Assembly: GCF_049965315.1 (NCBI RefSeq)
Contig: NZ_JBMFWL010000003.1
Span: forward strand, 23,204-87,203
Origin: Acidithiobacillus_B sp049965315
GTDB lineage: Bacteria > Pseudomonadota > Gammaproteobacteria > Acidithiobacillales > Acidithiobacillaceae
Length of the DNA stretch: 64,000 bases
Direction of reading: 5' to 3'
Made by a program: the position numbers and the translations under genes. Numbering within the stretch: the first letter of the stretch is position 1; each line of letters begins with the position of its first letter. Under the pieces are notes generated by a model. That model was not told the origin of the DNA. It made no database searches and saw only the letters and a program-made list of their open reading frames with translations. Below are positions 17,166 to 26,240 of the stretch, one piece after another.

Positions 17166-18199
17166 CGTGCCGCTGTACTCGGGTAGATCAACATGGCGTC
17201 CCCATAGCTGAAAAAACGATATCCCGCCGCCACCGCGTGACCATAGCTGGCCAGGATCAGCTCCCGCCCGGCAAAGGCGCTCACCAGCATCAACAGGGTG
17301 GATTCGGGCAGATGGAAATTGGTGAGAAGGAGATCGACCACATGAAAGCGCTTGCCGGGATAGAGGAAGAGTCGCGTTTCCCCGGCAAAAGGCCGCAGGA
17401 ACCCGGAAGCGGCGGCACTCTCCAGTGCCCGACAGGCCGTGGTTCCCACCGCCACCACCCGTCCGCCCCGGGCCCTGGTGGCCGCAATGGCCGCCACCGT
17501 GGCCGCAGGCACCTCCATGTTTTCGGCATGCATCTCGTGATCCTCCACCCGCTCGCTGCGCACCGGCAAAAAGGTGCCAGCCCCCACGTGCAAGGTCACG
17601 AAGGCCGTATCCACCCCCCGTTCGGCCAGCAGGGCCAGCAACGGAGCGTCGAAGTGCAAGCCCGCCGTAGGGGCCGCCACCGCCCCCGGCTTTGCCGAGT
17701 ACACGGTCTGATAGCGCTCCGCATCCTCCGCTGAGGGCGTTCTATGAATATAAGGCGGAAGGGGCGTAGTGCCCTGAGCCTGGAGAAGGGCCAACCAGGA
17801 CCCCCCTGCGGGAATGCCGAGGCGCACGCGCATATCCGCTTTTTCGTGAATGTGGACCTCCACGCCGCCGCCCAGCAGCAGGATGCCGCCGGGACGCAGC
17901 GGTTTGGAGGCGCGGGCCAGAAACCACGCCTCGGTATCGCCGACGATCCGGTCCAGCAGGAGTTCCACGGAACCACCGCTCGGCTTGCGGGCCTGCAGCC
18001 GTGCCGGGAGGACCCGGGTGTCATTGAGCACCAGGAGATCGCCGGGGCGCAGGATCTGCGGTAAGTCGCGGACCTGGCCATCCGCCCAGGTGCCATTGCC
18101 GCCATCCACCTGCAGCAGTCGGCCGCCGCTGCGCTCTGCCAAGGGCGCCTGGGCAATCCGCTCGGGAGGCAATTCGTAATAAAAGTCTTTACGTTGCAC
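17162..18199 (-). CDS. queA: QueA, SAM:tRNA ribosyltransferase-isomerase
   Basis: It converts preQ1-tRNA to epoxyqueuosine-tRNA using the ribosyl part of SAM. It has 345 residues, starting QRKDFYYELPPERIAQAP, with VLNDTRVLPARL, TAGLHFDAPLLALL, LHVGAGTFLPVR and LLTNFHLPESTLLMLVSAF. The start is a GTG at 18199. The later queuosine enzyme QueG or QueH is not in the window. Confidence 0.96.
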   Translation of the reverse strand: MQRKDFYYELPPERIAQAPLAERSGGRLLQVDGGNGTWADGQVRDLPQILRPGDLLVLNDTRVLPARLQARKPSGGSVELLLDRIVGDTEAWFLARASKPLRPGGILLLGGGVEVHIHEKADMRVRLGIPAGGSWLALLQAQGTTPLPPYIHRTPSAEDAERYQTVYSAKPGAVAAPTAGLHFDAPLLALLAERGVDTAFVTLHVGAGTFLPVRSERVEDHEMHAENMEVPAATVAAIAATRARGGRVVAVGTTACRALESAAASGFLRPFAGETRLFLYPGKRFHVVDLLLTNFHLPESTLLMLVSAFAGRELILASYGHAVAAGYRFFSYGDAMLIYPSTAAR

Positions 18200-18208
18200 A
18201 AAAACCTG

Positions 18209-19540
18209 CTAGCTGAACCATTCTTCGCCCGTCTGCTGCGGATGCGGCAGTACCTGCACCAACTGGATACGCGGGCCCTCGCGTTTGAGCACCAGCACAT
18301 CAAAATCCGGAAAGACCACCCGCTCGCCCTCGTCGGGCAGGCGCTCCAGGCGGCGCATCAAGAGACCACCCACCGTATCCGCTTCGCTTTCCTCGATGGG
18401 AAAATCCAGCGCCCGTTCCAGCGAGTAGACGGACAAGCTGCCGGAACCGATCAGACTGCCATCGGCGCGGCGCTTCCAGTCGAACTTGTGATGCCGGAAT
18501 TCATCCTGAATTTCGCCCAGCAATGCCTCCAGGACATGATCCAGGGTAACAAATCCGGTGATGGTACCCAAATCATCCACGACCAGCGCAAAATGCGGAT
18601 GGCCACTGCGAAAATGCGCCAGGAGGTCCATGGCCGGAAGGTGCTTGGGCACCGCCGGCAAGGGCCGCAACAGGCGGCGCAAGTCCGGCTCGGCGTTGCG
18701 GCCGGCAAAGGCCGCAAAGGCGTCTTTGACGTGCAACAGGCCCACCACATGCTGGCGATCGCCGGCACAGACCGGGTAGCGGGTGAAACGATGGCGCTCC
18801 ATGACCTGGCGATTGGCCGCCGCCGAATCGTCCAGCAGCAGGCACACCATCTCGGCCGCCGGACGCATGAGATCCCCCGCCGTCAGTTCGGTAAATTCCA
18901 GCACCCGTTCCAGGATATCGCCGGTGCGTCGCCCCAGCGCCCCCTGGGCCTGACTCAAGGCCAGGATCATGCTGAGTTCGTCCCGGGTATGGGGCGCATC
19001 CTCTGCGGCACGCTGGCCGTTCAGGCGGAATAGCCGCAGAACCAGGCTGGACGCCCCGTTGAGCACCCGAATGGCCGGATAAAAAAGCCAATAAAAGGCA
19101 TAAAGGGGCACCCCCGTCCACAGGGAAACCGCTTCCACCTTACGGATGGCCAGGGATTTCGGCACCAGCTCGCCCAGGACGATGTGGGTAAAAGAGATGA
19201 GCGCAAAGGCGATGGTGAAGGACAGCGCCGCCCGCACTTCGCCATGCCCGATACCCCATGCCGCAAAGACCGGCTGGAACAGCCGCGCCACCACCGGCTC
19301 CCCCACCCAGCCCAGGGCCAGTGAGGCCAGGGTGATGCCGAGTTGGGTAGCGGAGAGGTAAACATCCAGATGACGGCTCATGGCCAGGAGGATGCGGCCC
19401 CGCAGTCCAAAGTCCTGAGCCATGGTCCGCGCCCGCGTCCCGCGCAGGCGAACCAGGGCAAACTCCGCGGCCACAAAAAAACCGTTGAGCAAAATGAGCA
19501 GGAGGGCTAGCAGCAGACCCAGGAGGTCATGCACCATCAT
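18209..19540 (-). CDS. CNNM/CorC-HlyC-type membrane protein with CBS pair
   Basis: About 443 residues. An N-terminal DUF21/CNNM membrane domain (residues about 1-190, three to four helices, LLILLNGFFVAAEFALVRLR) is followed by a CBS pair (HRFTRYPVCAGDRQHVVG, then GHPHFALVVDDLGTITGFVT) and a C-terminal CorC_HlyC domain (LPDEGERVVFPDFDVLVL). Family members are linked to Mg/Co efflux or sodium-dependent Mg transport; the substrate here is unknown. Start unclear: TTG 19549, GTG 19543, ATG 19540 or 19537, none with a strong ribosome site. The CBS protein upstream is 20 bases away. Confidence 0.85.
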   Translation of the reverse strand: MMVHDLLGLLLALLLILLNGFFVAAEFALVRLRGTRARTMAQDFGLRGRILLAMSRHLDVYLSATQLGITLASLALGWVGEPVVARLFQPVFAAWGIGHGEVRAALSFTIAFALISFTHIVLGELVPKSLAIRKVEAVSLWTGVPLYAFYWLFYPAIRVLNGASSLVLRLFRLNGQRAAEDAPHTRDELSMILALSQAQGALGRRTGDILERVLEFTELTAGDLMRPAAEMVCLLLDDSAAANRQVMERHRFTRYPVCAGDRQHVVGLLHVKDAFAAFAGRNAEPDLRRLLRPLPAVPKHLPAMDLLAHFRSGHPHFALVVDDLGTITGFVTLDHVLEALLGEIQDEFRHHKFDWKRRADGSLIGSGSLSVYSLERALDFPIEESEADTVGGLLMRRLERLPDEGERVVFPDFDVLVLKREGPRIQLVQVLPHPQQTGEEWFS

Positions 19541-19569
19541 CACCCGCAAAAAGAGAGGAAAGCCTCAGA

Positions 19570-20160
19570 TCAACTGGAACTAGCAAGGAGATGTTCCAGC
19601 TCCGCAAAACTCTGCACCACACCCGTCGATTGGATCTTGACCCCCAACTGTCGGCCGATCTGGCTGATGGAAAAGATCCCCCGGATCTGCGGCGGGTCAC
19701 CGGCCTCCATGACCAGAGCGTGCTGTCGTCCCGCCTCGCGCAGGGTGAGCACCACATCCCCGACGGTGGAGCGCTCCACCTCGGCGAGATCCAGGACCTC
19801 GATCTGGCCCTCCGGCACCATGATTTCTCCCACTTTCACGGCATCACGCGGGATCCGGTTTTCGGCGGCGAGCCGCACGGGTTTTTCGCCCATGATGTCA
19901 CGGGCCGTAACCAGACCGACCACGGCGGCGTACTCCCCCAGCACCAGGAGCAAACGCACCCCGGCATGCATCATGCGCTGCATGGCCACATCAATGGCGC
20001 TATCGGCCGGAATCGTCACGGCAGGCACCCGGCGCAGATCGGTCATCACCGCAAGGGCCGGATCGGTAATCTCCACCCGCGCCGGCAAGCCGCTATCGAA
20101 AGAGCAAATCAGCGTGCCGGGCAGGAGCCGGCTGCGATGTAAGGGGCGGAATCTGGTCAT
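19570..20160 (-). CDS. CBS-domain protein upstream of the CNNM gene
   Basis: A 196-residue soluble protein with a short leader and two CBS motifs: about residues 45-105 (AVTIPADSAIDVAMQRMM, LLLVLGEYAAVVGLVTARDI) and 120-185 (VGEIMVPEGQIEVLDL, RGIFSISQIGRQLG). No catalytic or DNA-binding domain is visible. ATG at 20160 with TATGGAGAC upstream; an earlier in-frame start would lack support. Adjacent to the CNNM membrane protein, so it may respond to the same nucleotide or ion signal (inference). Confidence 0.8.
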   Translation of the reverse strand: MTRFRPLHRSRLLPGTLICSFDSGLPARVEITDPALAVMTDLRRVPAVTIPADSAIDVAMQRMMHAGVRLLLVLGEYAAVVGLVTARDIMGEKPVRLAAENRIPRDAVKVGEIMVPEGQIEVLDLAEVERSTVGDVVLTLREAGRQHALVMEAGDPPQIRGIFSISQIGRQLGVKIQSTGVVQSFAELEHLLASSS

Positions 20161-20276
20161 GTCATTGTCTCCATAAGTCGGTTTTTCGATAAACGGCCGC
20201 AGCATTCATCGCGAATCGATTGCATCAGGGAAAAACAGGCCGAGCAGGGGATCCCATGCCTTCAGCATAGCGCAAA

Positions 20277-21476
20277 TCACGGCACGGCCATGGCGGCAAA
20301 GCCGCGCAGGAGATCATCACGCAGGTCGTCGACATGTTCCAGACCCACGCTGATGCGCAGCAGGCCGTCCCCGATCCCCGCCGCCGCCCGCGCCTCGGGG
20401 CTGATCCGGCTATGGGTGGTGCTGGCGGGATGGGTAACCGTGCTTTTCGTATCGCCCAGATTGGCGGTCAGGGACAGGAGACGCAGACCGTTGACGAAGC
20501 GCCAGGCCGCCGGCTGCCCCCCGCGCACGTCAAAAGAGAGTATTCCACCCGGCAGGCTTTGCTGTGCCGCCGCCAGGCTGCGCTGGGGGTGACTCGCCAG
20601 CCCCGGATAATAGACCCGCGCCACCTCCGGCCGCGCCTCCAGCCACTCCGCCAGCGCCTGGGCATTCTGGCAGTGCCGTTCCATGCGCAGGGCAAGGGTC
20701 TCCAGCCCCTTGAGCTGAACCCAGGCATTGAAGGGGCTCAAACTCGGGCCCGCCGTGCGCACGAAATTGCGCGGCCCGGTGAGCATCTCGGCGCTGCCGC
20801 AGATGGCCCCGCCCAGGGTTCGCCCCTGACCATCCAGGTATTTGGTCGCCGAATGCACCACCAGATCCGCCCCCAGGGAGAGGGGCCTTTGCAGGGCCGG
20901 GGTGCAAAAACAGTTATCCACCACCAGCCAAGCGCCATGCCCATGGGCGAGATCCGCCAGGGCGCGGATATCGCCGATCTCCGTCAGGGGATTGCTGGGC
21001 GTTTCCAGAAAGAGCATGCGGGTATTGGGGCGCAGCGCCGCCGCCCAGGCCGCCGGATCGGCAAGGGCCACAAAACTGGTCTCCACGCCAAAACGCCCCA
21101 GGATATTGCTCAGCAGTTGCACCGTGGTGCCAAAAATGGAACGGGAGGCAATGACATGGTCGCCCGCCTGCAGAAGGCCCATGAAGGTGGTCAGGCACGC
21201 CGCCATCCCCGATGCCGTGGCCAAACCTGCCTCGGCGCCTTCCAGAGCCGCCAGCCGCTCCTCAAAGGTGCGCACGGTGGGATTGGTGAAACGCGCATAG
21301 ATATTGCCCGGGCTGCGGCCCGCAAAGCGCGCCGCAGCCTCCTCCGCCGACTGGAAGACAAAACTGGAGGTAGGAAAAATCGGCTCGCTATGTTCCTGCT
21401 CTGCCGTGCGATGGATCCCGGCACGGATGCCCAGGGTTTCGGGCCGCAGGCCCTCTTGCCAGTCTTGGGCGCTCAT
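20277..21476 (-). CDS. metZ: MetZ, O-succinylhomoserine sulfhydrylase
   Basis: A PLP enzyme of the Cys/Met metabolism family that makes homocysteine directly from an acylated homoserine and sulfide. It has 399 residues: phosphate-binding ASGMAACLTTFMGLLQAGDH, PLP lysine in HSATKYLDGQGR, and C-terminal THPASTTHSRISPEARAAAG. Next to purF as in Pseudomonas, which favours MetZ over MetB; the substrate acyl group cannot be read from sequence. Its start overlaps the purF stop. Confidence 0.9.
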   Translation of the reverse strand: MSAQDWQEGLRPETLGIRAGIHRTAEQEHSEPIFPTSSFVFQSAEEAAARFAGRSPGNIYARFTNPTVRTFEERLAALEGAEAGLATASGMAACLTTFMGLLQAGDHVIASRSIFGTTVQLLSNILGRFGVETSFVALADPAAWAAALRPNTRMLFLETPSNPLTEIGDIRALADLAHGHGAWLVVDNCFCTPALQRPLSLGADLVVHSATKYLDGQGRTLGGAICGSAEMLTGPRNFVRTAGPSLSPFNAWVQLKGLETLALRMERHCQNAQALAEWLEARPEVARVYYPGLASHPQRSLAAAQQSLPGGILSFDVRGGQPAAWRFVNGLRLLSLTANLGDTKSTVTHPASTTHSRISPEARAAAGIGDGLLRISVGLEHVDDLRDDLLRGFAAMAVP

Positions 21477-22942
21477 CGCACCTCCTGCATGAGATATAGT
21501 TGGCGAGGACCCTTCCCCTCGGGGGTCGGCAACGGGTAATCATCACTAAAACACGCGTCGCAGTACCCTTTCTCGCGCCCGCCTACGGCTTCATACAAGG
21601 CATCCAGGGTAATATAGCCCAGGGTATCGGCGCCGATCATCTTGCGCACTTCCTCGATACTGTGCTGCGCGGCAATGAGCTGAGAGCGGTCCGGCGTATC
21701 GATGCCGTAGTAACAAGGCCCAATGGTGGGCGGTGCGCTCACCACGAAATGCACCTCCCTGGCACCGGCCGCGCGGACCAGATTCACGATCTTGGCGCTG
21801 GTGGTACCGCGCACGATGGAGTCATCCACCAGGATCACCCGTTTACCGCGCAGGATATGGGGCTGTGCGTTGAGTTTGACCTTTACGCCGAAATCGCGGC
21901 CCCGTTGCGCCGGCTGAATGAAGGTACGTCCCACATAGTGGTTACGGATGAGCCCCAGTTCGAAAGGCAGCCCCGACTGCTCCGCATAACCCAGGGCGGC
22001 GGCGACCCCGGAATCGGGGACCGGCACCACCACGTCGGCATCGCGGGGATGCAGCTTGGCCAGGGCACGGCCGATCTGCTTGCGCGCCGAATAGACATGG
22101 ATGCCATCCAGCACGCTATCGGGACGAGCGAAGTAAATATACTCGAAAACGCACATGCGCCGCGCTTCCGCAGTAAAGGGGCGGCGGCTTTCGATACCCT
22201 CGCGGGAGATGATGATCAGCTCCCCCGGCTCGATATCACGCACGAATTCGGCGCCCATCAGATCCAGGGCACAGGTCTCCGAGGCCAGAACAAAACCACC
22301 GGACTCAATCAGTCGCCCCAGCACCAAGGGACGGAAGCCCAGGGGATCGCGCACGCCAATGAGCCGCGTCTCCGTCAGACAGACCAGTGAATAAGCCCCG
22401 GAGACCTGCCGCAGCGCCGCCGCCAGACGTGATCCCGCATCATTGCCCGGCATCCGCGCCAGGAGATGCACGATCACTTCCGTATCCATGTCGGTATGGA
22501 AAATGGCGCCCTCCCGCTCCAATTGGGTGCGCAAGGCATCGGCATTCACCAGATTGCCGTTATGGCCGATGGCAAAGGCGCCATGCCGATAATTGATGAA
22601 CACCGGCTGGGTATTGCGCAGGACCGAATCTCCAGCCGTCGAGTAGCGCACATGGCCGATGGCCTGCTGACCCGGCAACTTGGCAATCTCTCCCGGCCCA
22701 AAGACCTCCGCTACACGCCCCATCCCGCGCTGGGCGTAGAGCTTGCCCTCTTGCGCCGAGACGATGCCGGCGGACTCCTGGCCCCGATGCTGCAAGGCAT
22801 AGAGGCCCAGATAGGCGAGGTTTGCGGCCTCGGGGTGGCCAAAAACGCCGATGACCCCACACTCGTCGTGAAAGTGATCATCATCCTGCGTGGAATGGTA
22901 AAGGGCTTCATTTTGCAAGGGAACTTGACTCCAGCAGGGCAA
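21473..22942 (-). CDS. purF: PurF, amidophosphoribosyltransferase
   Basis: The first enzyme of purine synthesis: PRPP plus glutamine gives phosphoribosylamine. The N-terminal Ntn glutaminase begins with the catalytic cysteine in HDECGVIGVFGHPEAANLAY. The PRTase site is VILVDDSIVRGTTS. The leader before the cysteine is about 27 residues and would be removed in maturation. The only starts are TTG codons (22942, or 22918 nearer to a GGAG), so the exact N-terminus is uncertain. It overlaps cvpA by up to 35 bases. Confidence 0.94.
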   Translation of the reverse strand: MPCWSQVPLQNEALYHSTQDDDHFHDECGVIGVFGHPEAANLAYLGLYALQHRGQESAGIVSAQEGKLYAQRGMGRVAEVFGPGEIAKLPGQQAIGHVRYSTAGDSVLRNTQPVFINYRHGAFAIGHNGNLVNADALRTQLEREGAIFHTDMDTEVIVHLLARMPGNDAGSRLAAALRQVSGAYSLVCLTETRLIGVRDPLGFRPLVLGRLIESGGFVLASETCALDLMGAEFVRDIEPGELIIISREGIESRRPFTAEARRMCVFEYIYFARPDSVLDGIHVYSARKQIGRALAKLHPRDADVVVPVPDSGVAAALGYAEQSGLPFELGLIRNHYVGRTFIQPAQRGRDFGVKVKLNAQPHILRGKRVILVDDSIVRGTTSAKIVNLVRAAGAREVHFVVSAPPTIGPCYYGIDTPDRSQLIAAQHSIEEVRKMIGADTLGYITLDALYEAVGGREKGYCDACFSDDYPLPTPEGKGPRQLYLMQEVR

Positions 22943-23402
22943 CGGCGGGCCCTGTCACCGCGTGGGAGACCAAGACGACCCCGGCCTGGGCCAGCCAGGA
23001 CTGTCGCCACCAGGAGGCCTGTGCCAGCGCCGAAGACTGCACGCCGAAGGCCAACACCGCAATCAACAGCACACCGCGCAAGACGCCAAAAAATGCCCCC
23101 AACAGTCGGTCAGGGCCGCCCAAGCCCACCCCGTAAAAGATCTTGCGAACGAGCAGGGCCAGCAGCGTACCAGCGATCACAAAGCCAAGGAAGATGAGCA
23201 GGTCGGCCAGGGGTATTCGCAGCCATTGGGGGACCACCGGCGGCAGGGCGGGCGCGAGTCCGTGGGGGCCGAAGCGCCAGGCCGCATAAAGACCCAGGAC
23301 CCAGGCCAGCAGCGACAGCACTTCGCGAATCATCCCCCGCAATAGTCCGAACAGCGCCGAAACGACGACCACCCCCAACGCCATGCCATCGACCCAGAGC
23401 AT
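22908..23402 (-). CDS. cvpA: CvpA family membrane protein
   Basis: An inner-membrane protein of 164 residues with four hydrophobic segments, beginning MLWVDGMALGVVVVSALFG. CvpA is needed for colicin V production in E. coli and precedes purF in many proteobacteria; its molecular role is still unclear. The ATG at 23402 follows a perfect TTAGGAGG by 5 bases, so I prefer it to the GTG six bases upstream. It sits between the SPOR gene and purF. Confidence 0.92.
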   Translation of the reverse strand: MLWVDGMALGVVVVSALFGLLRGMIREVLSLLAWVLGLYAAWRFGPHGLAPALPPVVPQWLRIPLADLLIFLGFVIAGTLLALLVRKIFYGVGLGGPDRLLGAFFGVLRGVLLIAVLAFGVQSSALAQASWWRQSWLAQAGVVLVSHAVTGPAVALLESSSLAK

Positions 23403-23411
23403 AGGCACCTC

Positions 23412-24062
23412 CTAAGGCCAGTGCCGCGGGAAACCCGAGAGCCGGAGATCCTGCCGCAGCCGGGCCGTGACCGCCATGGCTGCGGCCCGATCCGGAAGCG
23501 GCCCGATCCATACGTGTTGTAAAGCGCTATCCGGCAATACTGCCAGACGCCCACTAAACCCTCTGCTGCGCACTCGCTCCAAGAGTTGCCGAGCCGGTCG
23601 CAGCGTGCCAAAGGCGCCCACTTGCACATACCAGCCCGGGGCAGGACGCGCTGGTTCCGTTGCGGCCAGCGGCGGATGTCCGAGCGATGACGGAGACAGC
23701 GCCGCTGGATTCGTGATCGGGCTCGGCTGGCTTGCCGCGCGGCCTGGCCGCTCCACCATCGCCGTCTTTGACCCGGATGGCCATGCCTTGCGGGAAATGA
23801 CGGGCGCCGCCGCTGCGGCCCGCGGGGAAAGCGGCTCTGCACGTATGGGGCTTGGGGGCGGCGGCGCGGAGGGAGCGGGCGCCATGGCGGCGGATTCCCC
23901 GTGCAAGGGCAAAAGCACGGTCGGCCCCGCGACGCGGGGCATCTCGGGAACCTGCCGATGCCCGAGATAAAAGGCCATCCCGACACCCAGGAGCAACACC
24001 GGGAGCGCGAGCATCACCGCCCGCCAACCCCGCTGGCCGGTTGCGCCGCCATCCCCCGCCAT
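23412..24062 (-). CDS. dedD: SPOR-domain (DedD-like) cell-division protein
   Basis: A 216-residue protein with a short cytoplasmic start, one membrane helix (VMLALPVLLLGVGMAFYLG, about residues 16-34), a long Pro/Ala/Ser-rich linker, and a C-terminal SPOR domain. The domain shows PGWYVQVGAFGTLRPARQLL and VWIGPLPDRAAAMAVTARLR. SPOR domains bind denuded septal peptidoglycan. Its place between folC and cvpA matches dedD in other proteobacteria. TAATG overlap with folC. Confidence 0.88.
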   Translation of the reverse strand: MAGDGGATGQRGWRAVMLALPVLLLGVGMAFYLGHRQVPEMPRVAGPTVLLPLHGESAAMAPAPSAPPPPSPIRAEPLSPRAAAAAPVISRKAWPSGSKTAMVERPGRAASQPSPITNPAALSPSSLGHPPLAATEPARPAPGWYVQVGAFGTLRPARQLLERVRSRGFSGRLAVLPDSALQHVWIGPLPDRAAAMAVTARLRQDLRLSGFPRHWP

Positions 24063-25348
24063 TATCCCTCCTCCACCAGCCACGCCGCCGGCAATTGGCT
24101 CACCGTATGAAAGGATCCAAAGACCAGCAAGCAATCCCCCTGACCCAAGCCCCGCCGCGCCGCGTCCACGGCCTCAGGCACTCCCGGATGCGCGGTGCCG
24201 GATCCCACGCCGAGAACCTGGAGCACCTGTATCAGCTCCCCGGCTGTGGCCGCACGCGTCGTATCGTTAATATTGACACAATGCCAGGCATCTACCAAGG
24301 GCAGCAAAGGGGTCAGGTTGCCGGCCAAGTCCTTGTCTTTCAACATGCCCACCACGGCATGGCAGCGGCCCCCTCCCTTCCGGGCGGCCAGAAAGGCGGC
24401 GAGCTGACGGATCGCCTGGGGGTTGTGCGCCACATCGGCAAGCAGTATCGGTCCCGCCGGACCCCACGGCCGCAATTCCTGACAACGGCCCGGCAAGCGC
24501 AGCCGCTCCGTCCCCTGCGCCAAGGCTTGTACCGGCACCGGCAGACGCTTCTGCAGCAGTTGGACGCTCGCCCAGGCCACGGCGATGTTCGTCCACTGTC
24601 CTTCTCCGCAAAGGCGGGGAGGAGGCAAGGGAAGGCGCACGCCCCCCCATCCCTCCCAGACCCTTTTCCCGCCATGGCCGTCCACCCGGAAATCCCGCCC
24701 CAAGCGGTATAAGGGCGCATTTAGGACGCGGGCCTGGGCCTCCACACTGGGACAGGGATCCAGATCGCCATATACGGCCGGCACCTGCGGGCGCAGAATC
24801 CCGGCCTTTTCCCGGCCGATGGCCGCGCGGCTGGCTCCCAGCCAGGCCTGATGGTCGAGATCCACGGTTGTGACCACGCTGCAGTCGGGAGTAAAGGCAT
24901 TGACCGCATCCAGGCGCCCGCCGAGGCCGACTTCGAGGATGGCGACATCCACCGCCGCCGCCGCGATCATGAGTACCGCCGCCAGGGTGGATATTTCAAA
25001 AAAAGTCAGCGGCGTAGCGGCGCTGGCGTCTTTCACTCGCCACAGATGGGTCTGCCACAACTCTGCCTTGGCGACACGCCCATCAAGGCGCAAGCGTTCC
25101 TCGAATCGCCACAGATGCGGGCTGGTATAAGCGGCGGTATGGTAGCCCGCAGCGGCGTAGATGGCCTCCAGGGTCGCCACGGTGGAACCCTTGCCATTGG
25201 TACCCGCAACCAGAATGGTGGGCATGGGCAAGCGCGCCTGCAGGTCCAGGCGCGCCATCACCGCCTGCATACGCTCCAGGCCCATGACCATCCCTTCGGG
25301 CGGGCCGGCAAGGGCGCTGACCCAGGCGCTAAGGGGATCCATGCCCAT
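24062..25348 (-). CDS. folC: FolC, folylpolyglutamate/dihydrofolate synthase
   Basis: It adds glutamate to dihydropteroate and folates. It has 428 residues, Mur-ligase-like: P-loop VAGTNGKGSTVATLEAIY, SPHLWRFEERLRLDG, then ILEVGLGGRLDAVNAF and DHQAWLG. The C-terminal domain has ADVAHNPQAIRQLAAFL. ATG at 25348 with GAAGGG upstream; a second ATG lies at 25342. Eight bases downstream of accD. Confidence 0.94.
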   Translation of the reverse strand: MGMDPLSAWVSALAGPPEGMVMGLERMQAVMARLDLQARLPMPTILVAGTNGKGSTVATLEAIYAAAGYHTAAYTSPHLWRFEERLRLDGRVAKAELWQTHLWRVKDASAATPLTFFEISTLAAVLMIAAAAVDVAILEVGLGGRLDAVNAFTPDCSVVTTVDLDHQAWLGASRAAIGREKAGILRPQVPAVYGDLDPCPSVEAQARVLNAPLYRLGRDFRVDGHGGKRVWEGWGGVRLPLPPPRLCGEGQWTNIAVAWASVQLLQKRLPVPVQALAQGTERLRLPGRCQELRPWGPAGPILLADVAHNPQAIRQLAAFLAARKGGGRCHAVVGMLKDKDLAGNLTPLLPLVDAWHCVNINDTTRAATAGELIQVLQVLGVGSGTAHPGVPEAVDAARRGLGQGDCLLVFGSFHTVSQLPAAWLVEEG

Positions 25349-25355
25349 ACACCCT

Positions 25356-26240
25356 TCAGCCAGCAGTCTCGACCCCCCGCAGAATGCCCAGCATCTCCGC
25401 AATCACCGAGCGCAGTCGACGACGATCGACAATCTGGTCAATGGCCCCATGTTCCAGCAGGTATTCCGCGCGTTGGAAACCCTCGGGCAATTTTTCCCGG
25501 ATGGTTTGCTCGATGACGCGCGGGCCGGCAAAACCGATGAGGGACTGGGGTTCGGCAATGAGGATATCGCCGAGGGTCGCAAGGCTTGCGGAAACGCCGC
25601 CCATGGTGGGATCCGTAAGCACCGATATATAGGGAATGCCGGCCTTGGCGAGCCGCTCCACGGCCGCTGCCGTCTTGGCCATCTGCATCAGGGAGAACAG
25701 ACCCTCCTGCATCCGTGCCCCACCGCTGGCGCTGAAGCATACCAGGGGACAACGTTCCCCCAGGGCCGTCTCGGCGGCCTTGGCGAAGCGGGCGCCCACC
25801 ACCGACCCCATGCTGCCGCCCATGAACTCGAAGGCAAAGGCCGCCGCCACCAACGGCCGCCCCTGCAGCAGTCCACGCATCACCACCAGCGCATCCTTCT
25901 CGCCGGTCTTGGCCTGGGCCTCGGCCAGCCTTTCCTTGTAGCGCTTTTGATCCTTGAAGCGCAGGGGGTCGACGGGGAGATATTGCGCCGCGATCTCCAG
26001 GCGCGGCTCGGCGTCCAGGAAAAAATGCAGACGCTGCCGGGCGCTAATGCGCTGATGGTGGCCGCAATGGGGGCAGACATAGAGATTCTCTTCCAGTTCC
26101 GTACGATACAAGACGGCCTGACAGGTCGGGCACTTGGACCACAGGCCTTCGGGAACCGAGCGCTTCCCCTCGGCGGCTTTTGCCGCCGGCATGGTGTTTT
26201 TTTTGATTTTCGGCGGCAGGATACGATCAAACCAGCTCAC
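25356..26240 (-). CDS. accD: AccD, acetyl-CoA carboxylase carboxyltransferase beta subunit
   Basis: With AccA it transfers CO2 from biotin to acetyl-CoA for fatty-acid synthesis. It has 294 residues. The N-terminal zinc ribbon is CPTCQAVLYRTELEENLYVC followed by PHCGHH. The crotonase-like domain has FSASGGARMQEGLFSLMQM and SVLTDPTMGGVSASLATLGD. GTG start at 26240, overlapping the trpA stop as GTGA. The order trp-accD-folC-dedD is conserved in gammaproteobacteria. Confidence 0.97.
   Translation of the reverse strand: MSWFDRILPPKIKKNTMPAAKAAEGKRSVPEGLWSKCPTCQAVLYRTELEENLYVCPHCGHHQRISARQRLHFFLDAEPRLEIAAQYLPVDPLRFKDQKRYKERLAEAQAKTGEKDALVVMRGLLQGRPLVAAAFAFEFMGGSMGSVVGARFAKAAETALGERCPLVCFSASGGARMQEGLFSLMQMAKTAAAVERLAKAGIPYISVLTDPTMGGVSASLATLGDILIAEPQSLIGFAGPRVIEQTIREKLPEGFQRAEYLLEHGAIDQIVDRRRLRSVIAEMLGILRGVETAG

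Noticed and set aside
20161..20276. A rho-independent terminator after metZ
   Set aside because: GGGATCCC and a 4-pair ATGC-TGAAG-GCAT stem are present, but neither makes a stable hairpin directly followed by a U-run.
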